From: CAG-791 sp002392385
GTDB taxonomy: Bacteria; Bacillota; Clostridia; Lachnospirales; Lachnospiraceae
Length of the DNA stretch: 64,000 nucleotides
Direction: 5' to 3'
Assembly (NCBI GenBank): GCA_946616295.1
Contig: CAMOIU010000001.1
Coordinates: forward strand, 56,476 to 120,475
Positions 1 to 8,495 of the stretch are shown piece after piece (position 1 is the stretch's first letter; each line of letters begins with the position of its first letter). Position numbers and translations under genes: made by a program. The notes under the pieces were generated by a model. It made no database searches. It had not been told where the DNA came from and worked only from the letters and a program-made list of their open reading frames with translations.

Positions 1-1491
1 ATCTCTTACGCGGGCGTGAACGGCGGTCTCGTTTTCGTCGTCGCCGACGATCCGGGCCTCTACAGCTCCCAGAACGAGCAGGATACCAGACGTGTCGCCC
101 GCGCGGCGGTGGTGCCCTGCATCGAGCCCTCGGACTCCCAGGAGGCCAAGGAGTTCGTCCGTCTGGCCTATGAAGTGTCTGAGCAGTTCGACCGTCCGGT
201 GATCTACCGCACGACGACCAGGCTCGCCCACTCCCAGTGCGACGTGGAGCTTTGCGACCGCGTGGAGCCGGAGGACAGGCCTTACGAGCGCAACATCCAG
301 AAGAACGTCATGATGCCCGCCATGGCGCAGAAGCGCCACATCGTCGTGGAGCAGAAGATGAACGAGCTGGCCGAGTGGGCCAACGACTGTCCTCTGAACC
401 GCGTGGAGCCCGGCACCATGGTGCTGAACGGGAAGAAGATCGGTTTCATCACCGGCGGCATCCCCTATCAGTATGTAAAGGAAGCATGTCCCGACGCGGC
501 CGTGCTCAAGCTGGGCATGTGCAACCCGCTGCCCCGCCGTCTGATCGAAGAGTTCGCCAAGACCGTGGATGAGCTCTACATCTTCGAGGAGCTCGAGCCC
601 GTGATCGAGGAGCAGGTCCGCGCATGGGGCATCCCCTGCATCGGCAAGGACCGTTTCACCATCCAGGGCGAGTACAGCGCCAACATGCTGCGCGAGCGTG
701 TCCTGGGACAGAATCTGCAGCTGAAGGCAGCTGCCCAGGTCCCTCCGAGACCCCCGATCCTCTGCCCCGGCTGCCCGCACAGGGCGACTTTCTCCGTGAT
801 CTCCAAGCTCCGCCTGCACGCGGCCGGCGACATCGGCTGCTACACCTTGGGCGCGCTCGCACCGCTCAATGCGGTCGACACCACCATCTGCATGGGCTCC
901 AGCATCAGCTCCCTGCACGGCATGGAGAAGGCCAAGGGACACGATTACGTGAAGAACTGGGTCGCGGTCATCGGCGATTCCACCTTCATGCACACGGGTA
1001 TCAACTCCCTCATCAACATGTTCTACAATCAGTCCCACGCGACGGTGGTCATCCTTGACAACCGCACCACGGGCATGACCGGTCACCAGGACCACCCCGC
1101 CACCGGCAAGACCCTGAAGGGCGAGATCGTCCCCGCCGTCAACTTCCCCCAGCTGATCCGGGGCATCGGCATCCAGAACGTCCAGGAAGTGGACGCCTTC
1201 GACGTCGAGAAGCTGACCAGGGTACTGAAAGAGGAGACCCAGAAGGACGAGCTCTCCGTGATCATCGCCGTGGCACCCTGCGCCCTGCTCAAGGGACAGA
1301 CCCATCCCTACAAGGTGGAGCCCGTTCCGGAGAAATGCGTCAAGTGCGGCGCCTGCCTGCGCATCGGATGCCCCGCCCTCACCAAGGCGGAGGACGGCTC
1401 GATCCTGATCGACCGCACCATGTGCAACGGCTGCGGACTCTGCATGAGCCAGTGCCGCTTCAGCGCGCTCAAGAAAGTGGAGGGCAAGTGA
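1..1491 (+). CDS. iorA: Indolepyruvate:ferredoxin oxidoreductase alpha subunit (5' partial)
   Basis: This is the large subunit of the oxygen-sensitive enzyme that oxidatively decarboxylates aryl pyruvates (indolepyruvate, phenylpyruvate) to acyl-CoA and reduces ferredoxin, used in anaerobic aromatic amino acid breakdown. The frame is open from the first base, so the true start lies upstream; the GTG at 16 is internal. Visible are the end of the N-terminal pyrimidine-binding domain, a thiamine diphosphate domain (CPGCPHR near 767, then GDSTF and a conserved Asn-rich stretch around 975-1070), and two C-terminal 4Fe-4S clusters, CVKCGACLRIGCP and CNGCGLCMSQC. About 590-600 residues are usual, so roughly 100 are missing. 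It is followed one base later by its partner iorB, as in other IorAB operons. Confidence 0.95.
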   Translation: MSYAGVNGGLVFVVADDPGLYSSQNEQDTRRVARAAVVPCIEPSDSQEAKEFVRLAYEVSEQFDRPVIYRTTTRLAHSQCDVELCDRVEPEDRPYERNIQKNVMMPAMAQKRHIVVEQKMNELAEWANDCPLNRVEPGTMVLNGKKIGFITGGIPYQYVKEACPDAAVLKLGMCNPLPRRLIEEFAKTVDELYIFEELEPVIEEQVRAWGIPCIGKDRFTIQGEYSANMLRERVLGQNLQLKAAAQVPPRPPILCPGCPHRATFSVISKLRLHAAGDIGCYTLGALAPLNAVDTTICMGSSISSLHGMEKAKGHDYVKNWVAVIGDSTFMHTGINSLINMFYNQSHATVVILDNRTTGMTGHQDHPATGKTLKGEIVPAVNFPQLIRGIGIQNVQEVDAFDVEKLTRVLKEETQKDELSVIIAVAPCALLKGQTHPYKVEPVPEKCVKCGACLRIGCPALTKAEDGSILIDRTMCNGCGLCMSQCRFSALKKVEGK

Positions 1492-1492
1492 G

Positions 1493-2059
1493 ATGACCAA
1501 AAGTATCATGATCGTAGGCGTCGGCGGACAGGGAACGCTCCTGACCAGCCGTATTCTCGGCGGCGTCATGGAGAACGCCGGTTATAAGGTGAAGGTTTCG
1601 GAAGTCCACGGCATGGCCCAGCGCGGCGGCAGCGTCGTGACCTTCGTACGCTACGGCGACACGGTGGCGGAGCCCATCGTGGAAGAGGGCCAGGCGGATG
1701 TCCTGATCGCCTTCGAGCGCCTTGAGGCTATGCGTTACGCCCACTTCCTGAAGGCGGACGGTGTCCTGATCGTCAACGACTGGCGCATCGACCCCATCGG
1801 CGTCGTGACCGGGGCCATGAAGTATCCGGCCCACATCATCGAAGATCTGGAGCAGCAGTACCGCGTCTACCGCGTGGATGCCATGCAGGAAGCCCTCAAG
1901 CTGGGCAACTCCCGCGTCTTCAACAACGTCGTGCTCGGCCTCGCCGCCCGGCACATGGACTTCACCCGCGAAGAATGGCTCAAGGTCATCGCGGAGAAGG
2001 TTCCCCCGAAGACCGTCGAGATCAACACCAAGGCCTTCCTGGCCGGCTATGAGCTGTAA
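1493..2059 (+). CDS. iorB: Indolepyruvate:ferredoxin oxidoreductase beta subunit
   Basis: A 188-residue gamma-type pyruvate-ferredoxin oxidoreductase domain, the small subunit that pairs with IorA. The N-terminal glycine-rich GVGGQGTLL motif and the HGMAQRGGSVVTFVRYG segment are characteristic of the family, and the length is normal. The ATG at 1493 follows the iorA stop by one base and is preceded by GGAGGG inside the end of iorA, so the two are translationally coupled. No independent promoter is visible. Confidence 0.95.
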   Translation: MTKSIMIVGVGGQGTLLTSRILGGVMENAGYKVKVSEVHGMAQRGGSVVTFVRYGDTVAEPIVEEGQADVLIAFERLEAMRYAHFLKADGVLIVNDWRIDPIGVVTGAMKYPAHIIEDLEQQYRVYRVDAMQEALKLGNSRVFNNVVLGLAARHMDFTREEWLKVIAEKVPPKTVEINTKAFLAGYEL

Positions 2060-2077
2060 GGGCCGCACATGAGAGAT

Positions 2078-2124
2078 GTACGTCGTCAGTCTGCCGCGGA
2101 GGCAGGCTGGCGACGACTGCGTAC
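2078..2124 (+). terminator. Strong hairpin after iorB, no U-tract
   Basis: GTAC and GTCGTC (2078-2087) pair with GACGAC and GTAC (2112-2124), and CTGCC (2091-2095) pairs with GGCAG (2101-2105). A run of T does not follow, so it may act as an mRNA 3' stabiliser or a weak intercistronic attenuator between iorB and the downstream licD gene rather than as a full terminator. Confidence 0.45.
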
Positions 2125-2150
2125 AGTCAGCATATAATAAAGGATAAGGT

Positions 2151-3116
2151 ATGAAATACGAGAAGCTTCCCATCGACGAGAGCTTTTATCAGGAAGAGGT
2201 CCGCAGCGGCTACACAGTCTCCGCGGGCATGAAGAAAGTCTGGGCCGTGGAACTGGACCTGCTCTACCAGCTGCAGCAGATGTGCGACCGCCACGGACTG
2301 AAGTTCTATGCTTCCGGCGGCACCATGCTGGGCGCCATGCGTCACGGCGGCATGATCCCCTGGGACGACGACATCGATCTGATGATGATGCGCGAGGACT
2401 ACGAGAAGTTGTGCAGTCTCGCGGACGAGTTCGAGGAGCCCTACCGCCTCCAGTTCGGCGGCAACACGGAGGGCTATTTCCACGGCCACGCCCAGCTGCG
2501 CAACACCCGGACCACGGCGGTGGTCAAGGTGGAGATGCCCATGCACCATCCCTTCAACCAGGGGATCTTCATCGATATCTTCCCCCTGGATCACGTGACG
2601 CCGGACAAGAAGCTCCGTCACAAACAGGCCGTCCGGATCGACCGCCTTCGCGATATGGCCAAAAAGCTCTACCGCACCACCCGCGGTTTCCGCGCGGACG
2701 AGGCCTCCAAACTCCGGAAGGCGGCCCATATGGTGATGCCTGCGGTCAACCGCGTGATCAGCTATGACCGCCTGTACGCAATGATGGAGGCGGAGGCGCA
2801 GCGCTACAACGACGTGCCCACCGAGTACGTCGGCAAGCTCACCTACTCCCCCTTCAACGTCAAGCTGTACGATCTGGTGTCCGAGTTCGAGGACACCCTG
2901 CTGACACCCTTCGAGATGATGCAGATCCCGGTCCCGAAGGGCTGGGAGAAGCACCTCCGCAGGCAGTTCGGCAACTGGCGGGAATTCGTCATCGGGACCA
3001 GCGACCACGGCGGGGTCTATTTTGACCCGGACACGCCCTACGACATCTGGATCGAGCGGTACGAGAAGGAACATGTGGCCACCGGCATCCATACGGAGGC
3101 GGCGGAGAAGAAGTGA
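2151..3116 (+). CDS. LicD-family phosphotransferase (copy 1)
   Basis: A 321-residue LicD-family protein. The family is best known for transferring phosphocholine from CDP-choline to teichoic acid or lipopolysaccharide, and more broadly belongs to a nucleotidyltransferase-fold group that modifies glycans with phosphodiester-linked groups. The signature is clear: FYASGGTMLGAMRHGG followed by PWDDDIDLMM (residues about 51-78), giving the metal-binding acidic cluster, then a GIFIDIFPLD motif. An AAGGATAAGGT ribosome binding site precedes the ATG. Codon use is GC-rich like iorAB and unlike the second LicD at 6491, so this copy belongs compositionally to the chromosome backbone. Substrate cannot be told from sequence. 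Confidence 0.85.
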   Translation: MKYEKLPIDESFYQEEVRSGYTVSAGMKKVWAVELDLLYQLQQMCDRHGLKFYASGGTMLGAMRHGGMIPWDDDIDLMMMREDYEKLCSLADEFEEPYRLQFGGNTEGYFHGHAQLRNTRTTAVVKVEMPMHHPFNQGIFIDIFPLDHVTPDKKLRHKQAVRIDRLRDMAKKLYRTTRGFRADEASKLRKAAHMVMPAVNRVISYDRLYAMMEAEAQRYNDVPTEYVGKLTYSPFNVKLYDLVSEFEDTLLTPFEMMQIPVPKGWEKHLRRQFGNWREFVIGTSDHGGVYFDPDTPYDIWIERYEKEHVATGIHTEAAEKK

Positions 3117-3167
3117 GCTGCTTCTCCTGACGCAGCGGACAACTGAACAGAACATGCACATGAAAAG

Positions 3168-3193
3168 AGCGTCGCGTGAGCGGCGCTTTTTTT
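3168..3193 (+). terminator. Rho-independent terminator after licD
   Basis: AGCGTCGC (3168-3175), loop GTGA, then GCGGCGCT (3180-3187) with one wobble pair, running directly into seven T residues (3187-3193). It closes the iorAB-licD transcript and isolates it from the polysaccharide operon. Confidence 0.9.
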
Positions 3194-3311
3194 GTGTGGG
3201 TGGGGGACTTTGCCTGCGGCGCGAGAGGGCAGGGGAGAGGGGGCGCGGAAGGGCATGGTTATCATCCCGATCACATAGGTTCTGCATGCGTAACAAATTC
3301 TTAATATTTTG

Positions 3312-3340
3312 TTGACGCGCGCAAAGCGATGTACTAGAAT
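3312..3340 (+). promoter_or_regulatory. Sigma-A promoter of the polysaccharide operon, with 5' hairpin
   Basis: TTGACG (3312-3317), a 17-base spacer, then TAGAAT (3335-3340), so transcription should begin near 3347. The transcript would start almost on the inverted repeat GGAAC/GTTCC (3351-3366), a small 5'-end hairpin that could protect the mRNA or act as an operator. The leader is then about 160 bases long before the first gene at 3525 and is A/T-rich, with no other clear element. The stretch 3194-3311 holds nothing recognisable. Confidence 0.75.
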
Positions 3341-3524
3341 TAGCACATAAGGAACAATACGGTTCCTAATGAAATGTTATGGGTCCTAAAACCTGAAAGA
3401 TAATGGTATTCATTGCTGACAATAAATGTCCTGATAAACAAGAGATATATTAGCACTTTGAAAGAAAAACAGATGTTGGACCATGATAGCACAGGGGCTG
3501 AACTGCCGCTAAAGGATATCGTAA

Positions 3525-4328
3525 ATGAATGACAGGTTACTGCATCGAGAAGCAAACGCAGATAATGATATTACACTTGGGAGTATGATTATGCTCCTTT
3601 TAGTCAGATTCCATTGGCTTCTTCTTGCCGGATTGAGCTGTGGACTGGCGGTCTTTTTTATTACGTCATATCTGTTGACTGCTACTTACGAATCGCGTGT
3701 AAGTTTCTATGTATATAATTCTTCCGACAGTGCTCTCAGCACGGGAACGATTAATAATAACGATCTTCAAGCCGCAGAAAGCCTTGCGACAACTTATTCA
3801 AAAATACTGGTCAGCAATTCCGTGCTTGATGCGATTCTTGAAGACCTTGAGGATGATCGGGGAATAACAAGAAAAGACCTCAGCAGGATGACCAAGGCGG
3901 CTGTTGTAGATGATACACAGCTTCTGGAAGTGATTATCACCTCCCCTGACCCGCAGTTTGCCTGCGATGTGGCCAATTCCTTTGTCAATGTTGTTCCTAC
4001 GGAAATTGTACGTATAACGAAAGCCGGAGGGGTGGAGGTCGTCGATCGCCCCGAGCTTGCGACAGAAAAATCCTCTCCGAGGACAATATTTGACACGGTG
4101 ATCGGCGTCCTGATAGGAATTGTGGTTTCAGCGATCATTATCTTAGCAAGAGCGGTGTCAGACAGGACGATTTATCTGCCCGAAGATATTCAGAATCATT
4201 ATTCCGTGACGATTCTGGGGCAGATTCCCAGAATAGAGTATTCCGATAAAACTAAAAGTGACTGGAGCCTGATGAAAGGAGGAGAATTCCGGTTTGCTGA
4301 TGATAAGGAAGAGACGCCCGAAACTTGA
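3525..4328 (+). CDS. Wzz/CapA-type polysaccharide co-polymerase (kinase modulator)
   Basis: This 267-residue membrane protein has the architecture of Gram-positive CpsC/YveK/CapA proteins, which set polysaccharide chain length and activate the partner tyrosine kinase. There is one membrane segment at about residues 29-53, an extracytoplasmic Wzz domain with the typical S-x-S-D segments, and a second membrane segment at about 190-210 followed by a short cytoplasmic tail. It is the first gene after the promoter at 3312-3340, and its end overlaps the kinase gene by about 35 bases, the usual pairing of modulator and kinase. Confidence 0.88.
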   Translation: MNDRLLHREANADNDITLGSMIMLLLVRFHWLLLAGLSCGLAVFFITSYLLTATYESRVSFYVYNSSDSALSTGTINNNDLQAAESLATTYSKILVSNSVLDAILEDLEDDRGITRKDLSRMTKAAVVDDTQLLEVIITSPDPQFACDVANSFVNVVPTEIVRITKAGGVEVVDRPELATEKSSPRTIFDTVIGVLIGIVVSAIIILARAVSDRTIYLPEDIQNHYSVTILGQIPRIEYSDKTKSDWSLMKGGEFRFADDKEETPET

Positions 4329-5073
4329 AGCGGACAATCATGCAAAGGACAATGTCCGTTTGCTGGATAACGACACTCCGTTTGCGGTGAAAGAGGCCTA
4401 TGTAAAACTGAGAACGAATCTGATGTTCTGCATGACAGCTGATAAGCAGCGTCAATGCAGGTCCTTTGCGGTCACCAGTGCTATGCCTTCGGAGGGAAAG
4501 AGCCTTTCGGCTGCCAACATCGCCATTAGTTTTGCCATGCTCGGGAAGAAGACGCTTCTTGTCGATGCAGATATGAGAAAACCTGCCCAGAGAGCAATCT
4601 GGAGAACGAATATTTCTAAAGGTATCTGTGATTATCTCGCCAATCTTGGACCATTAAGAACGTATAATGTAAAAACCATTCCGCTGACATTAATATTTAC
4701 AGGAACAATACCGCCGAATCCGTCAGAATTGCTGGCTTCCGGAGGCATGAAGAAATTTATGGAAAAAAGCGCGGAAATCTATGACTACGTGATCATAGAT
4801 ACTCCGCCCATTAACACGGTTGCAGACGCGCAGATTATCTCGACATATGTGGACGGAATAGTCTTGATCGCCAGATCAGGGAGTACGACATCAGACGAGC
4901 TGAGTGCAGCTATCGAGTCGATTCAGCGGGCAGACGGAAACTTATGCGGTGTCGTGTTGAACGATATGAATATGAAAAGCATGAGATACTCCTACCGATA
5001 CAGGTACGGAGACAAGTATGGCTATAAATACGGTTACACCAGATATGGAGGGAAGAGTGAATCGGCCGAGTAA
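4294..5073 (+). CDS. CpsD/CapB-type bacterial tyrosine kinase
   Basis: A 259-residue BY-kinase. Walker A is SAMPSEGKS (about 62-70), Walker A' is LLVDADMRK (about 88-96) and Walker B is VIIDTPP (about 166-172). The C-terminus is a dense tyrosine cluster (ten Tyr within residues 231-251), the autophosphorylation tail that switches the polymerisation machinery. The chosen start is TTG at 4294, 11 bases after AAAGGAGG (4275-4282); the ATG at 4300 lies rather far from that site. It overlaps the upstream Wzz-like gene and the downstream phosphatase, so kinase, modulator and phosphatase form one translational unit. Confidence 0.92.
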   Translation: MLMIRKRRPKLEADNHAKDNVRLLDNDTPFAVKEAYVKLRTNLMFCMTADKQRQCRSFAVTSAMPSEGKSLSAANIAISFAMLGKKTLLVDADMRKPAQRAIWRTNISKGICDYLANLGPLRTYNVKTIPLTLIFTGTIPPNPSELLASGGMKKFMEKSAEIYDYVIIDTPPINTVADAQIISTYVDGIVLIARSGSTTSDELSAAIESIQRADGNLCGVVLNDMNMKSMRYSYRYRYGDKYGYKYGYTRYGGKSESAE

Positions 5074-5713
5074 TACTATCGACCTGACACTGGATTATCA
5101 CGCCCATATTCTTCCCGGCTGTGACCATGGAAGCGATGGGATTGAAACATCGTTGAAGCAGATCCTCATGGCAAAAGAAGCGGGGATCAAAACTATTTGT
5201 GCGACGCCTCATTTCTATCCCCACGAGGAAGGAATCAGGTCTTTTCTTACAAGACGACAGGAGACTTTTCAGCTTCTAAAGTCACATCTGAAGCAGGGCG
5301 ATCCTCAGATAAAGCTGAGTGCTGAGGTCTTGATCTGCCAGGGAATGGAACACATGGAGGGACTTCGCGATCTATGCCGTGAAGGGACACAGGAACTGCT
5401 TCTTGAACTCCCTTTTTACAGGTGGCCGGACACAGTCTGGGAGACGATTTACGCATTGAACGAGCGTGGGGACATTCGGATTGTGATCGCTCATGCGGAC
5501 CGTTATCCTGCAGCGAACATTGAACAATTGATCAGGGATGGATTTCCACTTCAGCTGAATGTTTCAGCACTCATGAATCCATTTAGGAGGGGACGCTACA
5601 TCCGCTGGATCAAAGAAGGCCATGCTGTTTTCCTGGGAAGCGATATTCATATGTTAGGCAGCGGATATCAGGAATGGATGAAGTGCAGAAGAATACTACA
5701 GAAAAGCAGATAG
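5057..5713 (+). CDS. CpsB/CapC-type PHP tyrosine-protein phosphatase
   Basis: A 218-residue metal-dependent PHP-family phosphatase that removes phosphate from the kinase tail. The metal-binding HxH (residues 15 and 17 in LDYHAHILPG), the ATPHFYPH segment, the IAHADRYP segment and the FLGSDIHM segment are all present in order, as in CpsB/YwqE. The GTG at 5057 is preferred because GGAGGG (5047-5052) sits just before it and family members begin close to the HxH; an ATG at 5018 in the same frame would add 13 residues. It overlaps the kinase gene by 17 bases. Confidence 0.87.
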   Translation: MNRPSNTIDLTLDYHAHILPGCDHGSDGIETSLKQILMAKEAGIKTICATPHFYPHEEGIRSFLTRRQETFQLLKSHLKQGDPQIKLSAEVLICQGMEHMEGLRDLCREGTQELLLELPFYRWPDTVWETIYALNERGDIRIVIAHADRYPAANIEQLIRDGFPLQLNVSALMNPFRRGRYIRWIKEGHAVFLGSDIHMLGSGYQEWMKCRRILQKSR

Positions 5714-6501
5714 ACAGAAGCAATGATAGTATCCCAAAGATTCCTGTGGTATCTGTCATCATGCCTGCCTATAATTCGGAAACGGTTATTAAAGAAGCCA
5801 TCGAGTCTGTGCTCGCCCAGACATTTTCTGACTGGGAGCTTCTGATCCTGGACGATCACTCTGCAGATCGAACCGGAGAGATCGCGCGATATTATGAGGG
5901 GCAGGATACTCGGATCCATTACATCAGCAGTCAGAAGAATGTCGGCACTGCAAGGATAAGGAACCATGGTATCAGCCTGGCACAGGGAGATTGGATTGCG
6001 CTATTGGACAGCGATGACCGATGGCACAGGGAGAAGCTGGAAAAACAGTTGGATCTGGCACAAAGGACAGAAGCATCCATAGTCTATACCTCTTATTTGC
6101 TGTTTGAAAGTGACCAGTATCAGCAGACAGCTTATCTGGTTCCCGAAACAACCGACTATGAGCAGATGCTGTTAGAGAATGTGATCGGATGTTCAACGGC
6201 TATGATCCGCCGTTCTGTCTTCGAGGAGCATAGGTTTTCCACAGAGGTGAGTCATGAAGACTACGCCCTGTGGCTGGAGCTTCTGAAGGCCGGGTTTAAG
6301 GCTTGTGGATGTAGAGAGATCCTGGTTGACTGGCGTATATCTGATCAGTCAAGATCCTATGACAAACGAAAATCTGCCATGGATCGATGGTACATCTATC
6401 GCAGGATCGAAAAGCTGCCGCTGGGAAAATCCATCTATTCTTTTTTTTGCTATGCCAGGAATGGAGTAAAGAAATATAAGAGGCTGAAATTTGGAGGATA
6501 A
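5674..6501 (+). CDS. Family 2 glycosyltransferase
   Basis: A 275-residue GT-A fold glycosyltransferase. It shows VSVIMPAYNSETVIKEAIES near residue 26, LLILDDHSADRT, and the metal-binding LLDSDDRW (about residues 110-117). There is no membrane segment, so it works at the cytoplasmic face, adding one sugar to the lipid-linked repeat unit. It overlaps the end of the phosphatase gene by 40 bases and the next gene by 11. The ribosome binding site is weak (AGGA directly before the ATG); a GTG at 5683 is an alternative start. Donor and acceptor are unknown. Confidence 0.85.
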   Translation: MDEVQKNTTEKQIDRSNDSIPKIPVVSVIMPAYNSETVIKEAIESVLAQTFSDWELLILDDHSADRTGEIARYYEGQDTRIHYISSQKNVGTARIRNHGISLAQGDWIALLDSDDRWHREKLEKQLDLAQRTEASIVYTSYLLFESDQYQQTAYLVPETTDYEQMLLENVIGCSTAMIRRSVFEEHRFSTEVSHEDYALWLELLKAGFKACGCREILVDWRISDQSRSYDKRKSAMDRWYIYRRIEKLPLGKSIYSFFCYARNGVKKYKRLKFGG

Positions 6502-7363
6502 GAAAACGGATATCCAGAGGAAACAGCATCAGGCAGTGCTCTTTTCGATGCTGAAGGACCTGGATCGCGTATGTAGGAAACACCATATCCATTATATGCT
6601 GTTTTCGGGGACGGCGCTCGGGGCTGTTCGGCATGGCGGATTCATTCCCTGGGACGATGATCTTGATATTGTACTGCTTCGCAGGGAATATGAACGCTTG
6701 TTGGATTCCGCCGAAAAGGAACTGGACAGTGATAAGTACTATGTGCAGAGGGAATTCGGACCGCACTGGCCAATGATGTTTTCCAAACTCCGTCTCAACA
6801 ACACGACTTGTATAGAGAAATATCACGCTAAGGATGAAAGGATGCACCAGGGAGTGTATATCGACATTTTCCCCTGCGATAACCTTTCGGATCATGCATG
6901 CATAAGGAAAATGCAGTTTCTTGCGTCCAAGATCGTGATCGCAAAAGCACTGTATGCCAGGGGGTACGCTACGGACAGCCTGGTTAAGAAAGGCTTCATG
7001 CAGCTATGTCGTTTAGTCCCCGGCAAGTGGTTATGGGAGTTTTGTGTTCGGAAAGAGGATTGCGGTTCCGAGATGGTGCATACCTTTTTCGGAGGCGGGA
7101 GCAAGTACAACAAAAATGTGTTTCCACGGAAATGGTTTGAAGAAACGATAGAGATGACCTTTGAGGACGGGTCATTTCCGGTTCCTGAACACTATGATGA
7201 ACTCTTGAAAAAACTGTATGGAGATTATATGGAACTTCCACCTCCTTCACAGAGGAAATGCAAGGAGCACGTAGCAATATTGGATCTGACACGCAGTTAC
7301 AGGGAACATCTTGAGGAACAGAAGATAATGAACATCAACACGTATACAAGGAGTATCAGATAG
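6491..7363 (+). CDS. LicD-family phosphotransferase (copy 2)
   Basis: A second LicD-family protein, 290 residues, with SGTALGAVRHGG followed by PWDDDLDIVLLRREY (about residues 39-68) and GVYIDIFPCD further on. It is only partly similar to the copy at 2151 and uses the A/T-richer codons of the polysaccharide locus. The start is read as TTG at 6491, seven bases after AAGAGG; no ATG with a good ribosome binding site lies upstream of the conserved block. Its place inside the operon implies that it decorates this polysaccharide with a phosphodiester-linked group such as phosphocholine (inference). Confidence 0.83.
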   Translation: MEDKKTDIQRKQHQAVLFSMLKDLDRVCRKHHIHYMLFSGTALGAVRHGGFIPWDDDLDIVLLRREYERLLDSAEKELDSDKYYVQREFGPHWPMMFSKLRLNNTTCIEKYHAKDERMHQGVYIDIFPCDNLSDHACIRKMQFLASKIVIAKALYARGYATDSLVKKGFMQLCRLVPGKWLWEFCVRKEDCGSEMVHTFFGGGSKYNKNVFPRKWFEETIEMTFEDGSFPVPEHYDELLKKLYGDYMELPPPSQRKCKEHVAILDLTRSYREHLEEQKIMNINTYTRSIR

Positions 7364-7409
7364 TTCAAAAACTCGATTTGTACCATAGAAAAAAGGAAGG
7401 GAGTTATGT

Positions 7410-7919
7410 ATGGAACAGACATCCAACAGGCAGACTGATATTCAGAAATGGGCCATTGCAGGAATCGTACTTGTCGCGGCAATCGCTGTTTTCATACTGT
7501 CGAGGGGACAGAGCACAGCTGCTCCGGAACCGGAGAATAAAAAAACAACACTGGCAGACGCAGGCGGGGTGATCGAGACGCCTGTTGGACAACTGACATT
7601 TCCTGAGGAATGGGCCGATTCCGTACATGTGGAAGAAACACAGGGAGAGGCATATTCCGCAGAAATCTACGCCTATTCTGACGATGAGGATGTTCTTCTG
7701 TTCAGGCTTCTCATCGGTGGAGAAGGGAACGGCTACCTGCTCGGATATGTACCTAATGAGAAGGGTGACAGAGAGTCTGTCTGGCTTGATATTAGCGCGA
7801 TTGAAGACAACGAATCCCGGAGTGCAGAAGAGTCACAGCGACTCAATACAATACAGGGATGCGTGAATGACCTGATCGAACAGATCAGGGAAATGGAAGG
7901 CTTTTCGGAAAGTGAGTAA
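7410..7919 (+). CDS. Membrane-anchored extracytoplasmic protein, unknown function
   Basis: I do not recognise this 169-residue protein. It has a short cytoplasmic N-terminus, one membrane segment (about residues 14-31) followed by an Ala/Pro/Glu linker, and an acidic extracytoplasmic domain of about 120 residues rich in beta-type sequence (LTFPEEW, LLFRLLIGG, GYLLGYVP). A GGAAGGGAG ribosome binding site precedes the ATG. It sits between licD and the acyltransferase in the polysaccharide operon, so a role in assembling or modifying the polymer outside the membrane is possible but not shown. Confidence 0.6.
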   Translation: MEQTSNRQTDIQKWAIAGIVLVAAIAVFILSRGQSTAAPEPENKKTTLADAGGVIETPVGQLTFPEEWADSVHVEETQGEAYSAEIYAYSDDEDVLLFRLLIGGEGNGYLLGYVPNEKGDRESVWLDISAIEDNESRSAEESQRLNTIQGCVNDLIEQIREMEGFSESE

Positions 7920-7925
7920 AAAGGC

Positions 7926-8462
7926 ATGTCCAGTCTGATACGACGAAAGCTAGGTGCCCTGCTGTATTATTCTATCGGAATACATATGCCGCCTTCCTGG
8001 AGCGGGGTGCATATTGGTCAGACCGCTTTCAGGGGCTTATGCGGAAAGCTGATGCTCGCAGACTGCGGAAGAAACGTGAACATCGAAAAAGGAGCCATAT
8101 TCTCTCCTAAGGCCACTTTGGGCGATGCTTCGGGAATAGGGATCAATGCCAAGATCTATGGCGAGTGTCATATAGGGAACAAAGTCATGATGGGGAATGA
8201 TGTGACCATTATCACCAGGAACCATAAGATCGACCGCACGGATATTCCCATGATGGAGCAGGGGTTCGAAGAGGAGAGACCCGTCTATATCGGGGATGAT
8301 GTCTGGATCGGTGACAGAGTGATCATTCTGTCTGGAGTCCATATCGGAAATGGGTCTGTAATTGGCGCAGGCTCCGTAGTGACAACGGATATTCCGGATT
8401 ATTCTGTGGCGGTCGGGGTTCCTGCGAAAGTCATTCGCAGCAGGAAAGAGCCGCAGTATTGA
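7926..8462 (+). CDS. Hexapeptide-repeat acyltransferase
   Basis: A 178-residue left-handed beta-helix acyltransferase of the maltose/serine O-acetyltransferase type. Repeated [I/V]G-type hexapeptides run from about residue 50 to 170, with the catalytic-loop histidine in ITRNHKIDRTDIPM and a C-terminal VAVGVPAKVIR motif. Such enzymes O-acetylate sugars using acetyl-CoA in the cytoplasm, which fits modification of the polysaccharide repeat unit. The gene starts six bases after the preceding stop. Confidence 0.85.
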   Translation: MSSLIRRKLGALLYYSIGIHMPPSWSGVHIGQTAFRGLCGKLMLADCGRNVNIEKGAIFSPKATLGDASGIGINAKIYGECHIGNKVMMGNDVTIITRNHKIDRTDIPMMEQGFEEERPVYIGDDVWIGDRVIILSGVHIGNGSVIGAGSVVTTDIPDYSVAVGVPAKVIRSRKEPQY

Positions 8463-8495
8463 AGAGGTAAGAAGGCCGGCAGGAGGACACTAGTT

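Noticed and set aside
2133..2138. TATAAT as a promoter for the first licD gene
   Set aside because: It lies so close to the start codon that transcription would begin within the ribosome binding site, and there is no -35 box; read-through from iorB is more likely.
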